A DNA stretch of 64,000 nucleotides from Synergistaceae bacterium. Its GTDB lineage: Bacteria; Synergistota; Synergistia; Synergistales; Aminobacteriaceae. Below, in pieces: positions 62,448-64,000 of the stretch. Location of the stretch: the NCBI GenBank assembly GCA_017448795.1, contig JAFSKV010000063.1, forward strand, positions 25,154 to 89,153, in the 5' to 3' direction. The notes below the pieces were generated by a model, which was not told the origin of the DNA, ran no database searches, and saw only the letters and a program-made list of their open reading frames with translations. Each line of letters opens with the position of its first letter. Within the stretch, counting starts at the first letter, position 1. The translations under genes were made by a program, and so were the position numbers.

Positions 62448-63464
62448 ATGCCCGACGTATTATCACAGGACGCGATTGACGCGTTAATGAAATCAATCTC
62501 AAGCGGCGCAAACATCGACGAAATCGCCGCCAAGGCTGACGAATACGCGAAACTCAAAGTATACGACTTCAAGCGTCCCGACAAGTTCAGCAAAGACCAG
62601 CTCCGTGCTATCCAGATGATTCACGAGTCATTTGCCCGCCAGATGACTACGGTTTTATCCACGCTCATACGCTCCATAGTCTCAGCGGAAATTGCCTCAG
62701 TCGAACAGCTCGCCTATGAGGAGTTCGTGAACTACATGGTTCAGCCCACAGTCATAGGCCTAATCGAGATGCACCCGTTCGAGGGAAGTATGCTCATCGA
62801 GATTAACCCGGCGTTAGTCTTCACGATAATTGACAGGATGCTAGGAGGGCGGGGGACATTCTCAGGCAACGTGAGGGAGCTCACCGACATAGAGAAGACC
62901 GTAATCGAGCGCGTAATCATGAGGATACTTGAGCTTTTGGAGGACAGCTGGAGTACGGTTGTTGACGTGAGATTCAGATTCGAGTCGATGGAGAGCAACC
63001 CGTTCTTTGTGCAGATATGTTCGCCCAGTGATATGGTGCTTGTCGTCATCATGAAGCTCCGTGTCTCTGACGTTGAAGGAATGGTGAGCCTATGCTTTCC
63101 GTACTTCCTGATTGAGCCGATTATGGACAGGCTATCGTCTCAGCAATGGTTCGCGTCAACAAGCCACAAGGGAGATGAGCAGGTCAAGCAATGGCTGAAC
63201 GACTCGATCATGAAGGTGAACATGCCGCTTGCTATGGAGCTTGGACACACTATATTATCGCTTGCTGACGTTTACGCCCTGCAGCCCGGCGATGTGATAA
63301 AGCTGGATGAGCTGAAGGACTCGCATATTGACGTGAGAGTCGGGAATCAGATCCGCTTCAAGGCACGTCCCGGAACTCTCAACGGTCATATGGCTGTGGA
63401 GCTGACGAAAGTTTTGACGAATGAACTCCCGGAAGTTAAGCCGGAAGACAATTCCAACGCGTGA
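62448..63464 (+). CDS. fliM: Flagellar motor switch protein FliM
   Basis: A 338-residue switch protein. The N-terminal LSQDAIDALMKSIS is the CheY-P binding element, followed by KVYDFKRPDKFSKDQLRAIQMIHESFARQ (in part), the middle CheC-like domain with the GG motif (MLGGRG), and a C-terminal SpoA domain (LDELKDSHIDVRVGNQIRFKARPG, in part). Normal length. A good ribosome binding site for a next gene lies directly after its stop. Confidence 0.95.
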   Translation: MPDVLSQDAIDALMKSISSGANIDEIAAKADEYAKLKVYDFKRPDKFSKDQLRAIQMIHESFARQMTTVLSTLIRSIVSAEIASVEQLAYEEFVNYMVQPTVIGLIEMHPFEGSMLIEINPALVFTIIDRMLGGRGTFSGNVRELTDIEKTVIERVIMRILELLEDSWSTVVDVRFRFESMESNPFFVQICSPSDMVLVVIMKLRVSDVEGMVSLCFPYFLIEPIMDRLSSQQWFASTSHKGDEQVKQWLNDSIMKVNMPLAMELGHTILSLADVYALQPGDVIKLDELKDSHIDVRVGNQIRFKARPGTLNGHMAVELTKVLTNELPEVKPEDNSNA

Positions 63465-63466
63465 AA

Positions 63467-63492
63467 GGAGAATAATCTAGATGCCAAAATAA
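63467..63492 (+). other. Truncated start of the next flagellar gene (fliN/fliY expected)
   Basis: GGAG at 63467-63470 followed 10 bases later by ATG 63481 gives only Met-Pro-Lys-stop. fliN or fliY normally follows fliM; here the sequence changes to that of a TnpB element, so the gene seems interrupted after three codons. The position of the join is not exactly known. Confidence 0.4.
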
Positions 63493-63516
63493 AAAGATTT
63501 CGTGTAGTATCATGTT

Positions 63517-64000
63517 ATGAATAGGATATTAGGACATAATACTTATACGGTAGAACTCAAACCGACACTTGAGCAAATCCAACAGATAGAGCGGACAATG
63601 GGAGTTTGCCGTTACGTGTACAACCTGTTCATAGCGACGAACCGAGACAATTACCGCGACGGCACTCACTGCTACATGTCCGGGTATGACTTCTCGAAGT
63701 GGCTCAACAACGACTACAGGAAGGGCAATCCCGGCAAGTTATGGATATGGTAAGTGTCCTCAAAAGCTGTGAAGAAAGCAGTCATGAACGCGGATACAGC
63801 CTACAAGTCATTCATGAGAGGCAAGGGAGGCTTCCCGAAGTTCAAGCGCAGGAACGGTCGGCCAGTAAGCATGTACCTTCCGCGCAACAACGCCGGAGAT
63901 TTGCGAGTAGAACGTCATCGTGCCAAGCTCCCAACACTAGGCTGGGTACGGTTCAAGGAATACGGCTATGTTCCATGTGATGGGCAGGCACTCAGCGTAA
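63517..64000 (+). pseudogene. tnpB: TnpB (IS200/IS605-type) accessory gene with an internal stop, running off the window
   Basis: The ORF begins with the typical TnpB opening (NTYTVELKPTLEQIQQIERTMGVCRYVYNLF, in part) and reads to TAA at 63751-63753. The same frame continues directly with VSSKAVKKAVMNADTAYKSF, FPKFKRRNG and further TnpB-like sequence to the window edge. One codon has therefore become a stop. TnpB proteins are RNA-guided nucleases of IS605-type elements. A transposase tnpA is not visible. Confidence 0.8.

Overview
The window reads as chromosome from a diderm, flagellated, anaerobic bacterium, most likely of the phylum Synergistota (an inference from overall gene content and order, not from a marker search). 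Support: the tight house-keeping run Nif3-like/trpS/scpA/scpB/rluB ... cmk/plsC/yicC/gmk ... ftsH; a second run nadE/yebC/ruvC/spoIID/queA; an ABC-2 O-antigen exporter with GDP-mannose 4,6-dehydratase (outer membrane polysaccharide); a flagellar motor operon; and a large extracytoplasmic FMN/FAD reductase typical of anaerobic respirers. Base composition is fairly even and GC-rich, with frequent TTG and GTG starts behind good GGAGG sites.

Layout. 1-1.4 kb: tail of an unknown gene, its terminator, and a reverse-strand GT4 glycosyltransferase whose N-terminal region carries a 4-copy octanucleotide repeat. 1.4-11.9 kb: plus-strand house-keeping genes (nucleoside kinase to ftsH), mostly overlapping or a few bases apart. 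11.9-17.0 kb: a giant secreted protein of about 16 Ig-like modules, cut in two by one in-frame TAA. 17.0-21.9 kb: laccase-domain and macrodomain genes, an AEC permease, an unlisted 46-residue membrane peptide and a short MetH. 21.9-23.4 kb: three paralogous small secreted proteins. 23.5-27.9 kb: nadE to queA. 27.9-30.2 kb: two tandem paralogous glycosyltransferase-like genes, each broken by a long poly-G tract (G11, G12) at the same homologous site, preceded by a duplicated 81-bp queA tail. 30.3-31.1 kb: gpx and trxA. 31.2-36.2 kb: a reverse operon (small acidic protein, three ankyrin genes, metallopeptidase) divergent from a WYL regulator. 36.3-46.4 kb: a secreted FMN/FAD reductase divergent from a TPP enzyme, an acylating aldehyde dehydrogenase, a PDZ membrane protein, an SLC13 transporter and an FAD oxidoreductase, which look like one catabolic/respiratory module. 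46.5-50.6 kb: a C5 DNA methyltransferase with an internal deletion, a decayed partner ORF, and an AddB-like nuclease. 50.6-59.5 kb (reverse): repeat-rich spacer, gmd, wzt, wzm, an ankyrin protein, tlyA, dxs, a GAF-like protein. 59.5-64 kb: flbD, motA, motB, a PHP gene, fliL, fliM, then what looks like the first three codons of the next flagellar gene interrupted by a decayed TnpB element.

The most notable theme is simple-sequence contingency: three separate glycosyltransferase-type genes carry non-triplet repeats (one octamer array, two poly-G tracts) placed so that slippage switches the reading frame, and all three are out of frame in this sequence. Together with the O-antigen export genes this suggests phase-variable surface glycans. 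Homopolymer sequencing error is the main competing explanation for the poly-G cases; it does not explain the octamer array. A second theme is gene decay (Ig protein, one ankyrin gene, methyltransferase and partner, TnpB). No rRNA, tRNA or CRISPR array was seen.
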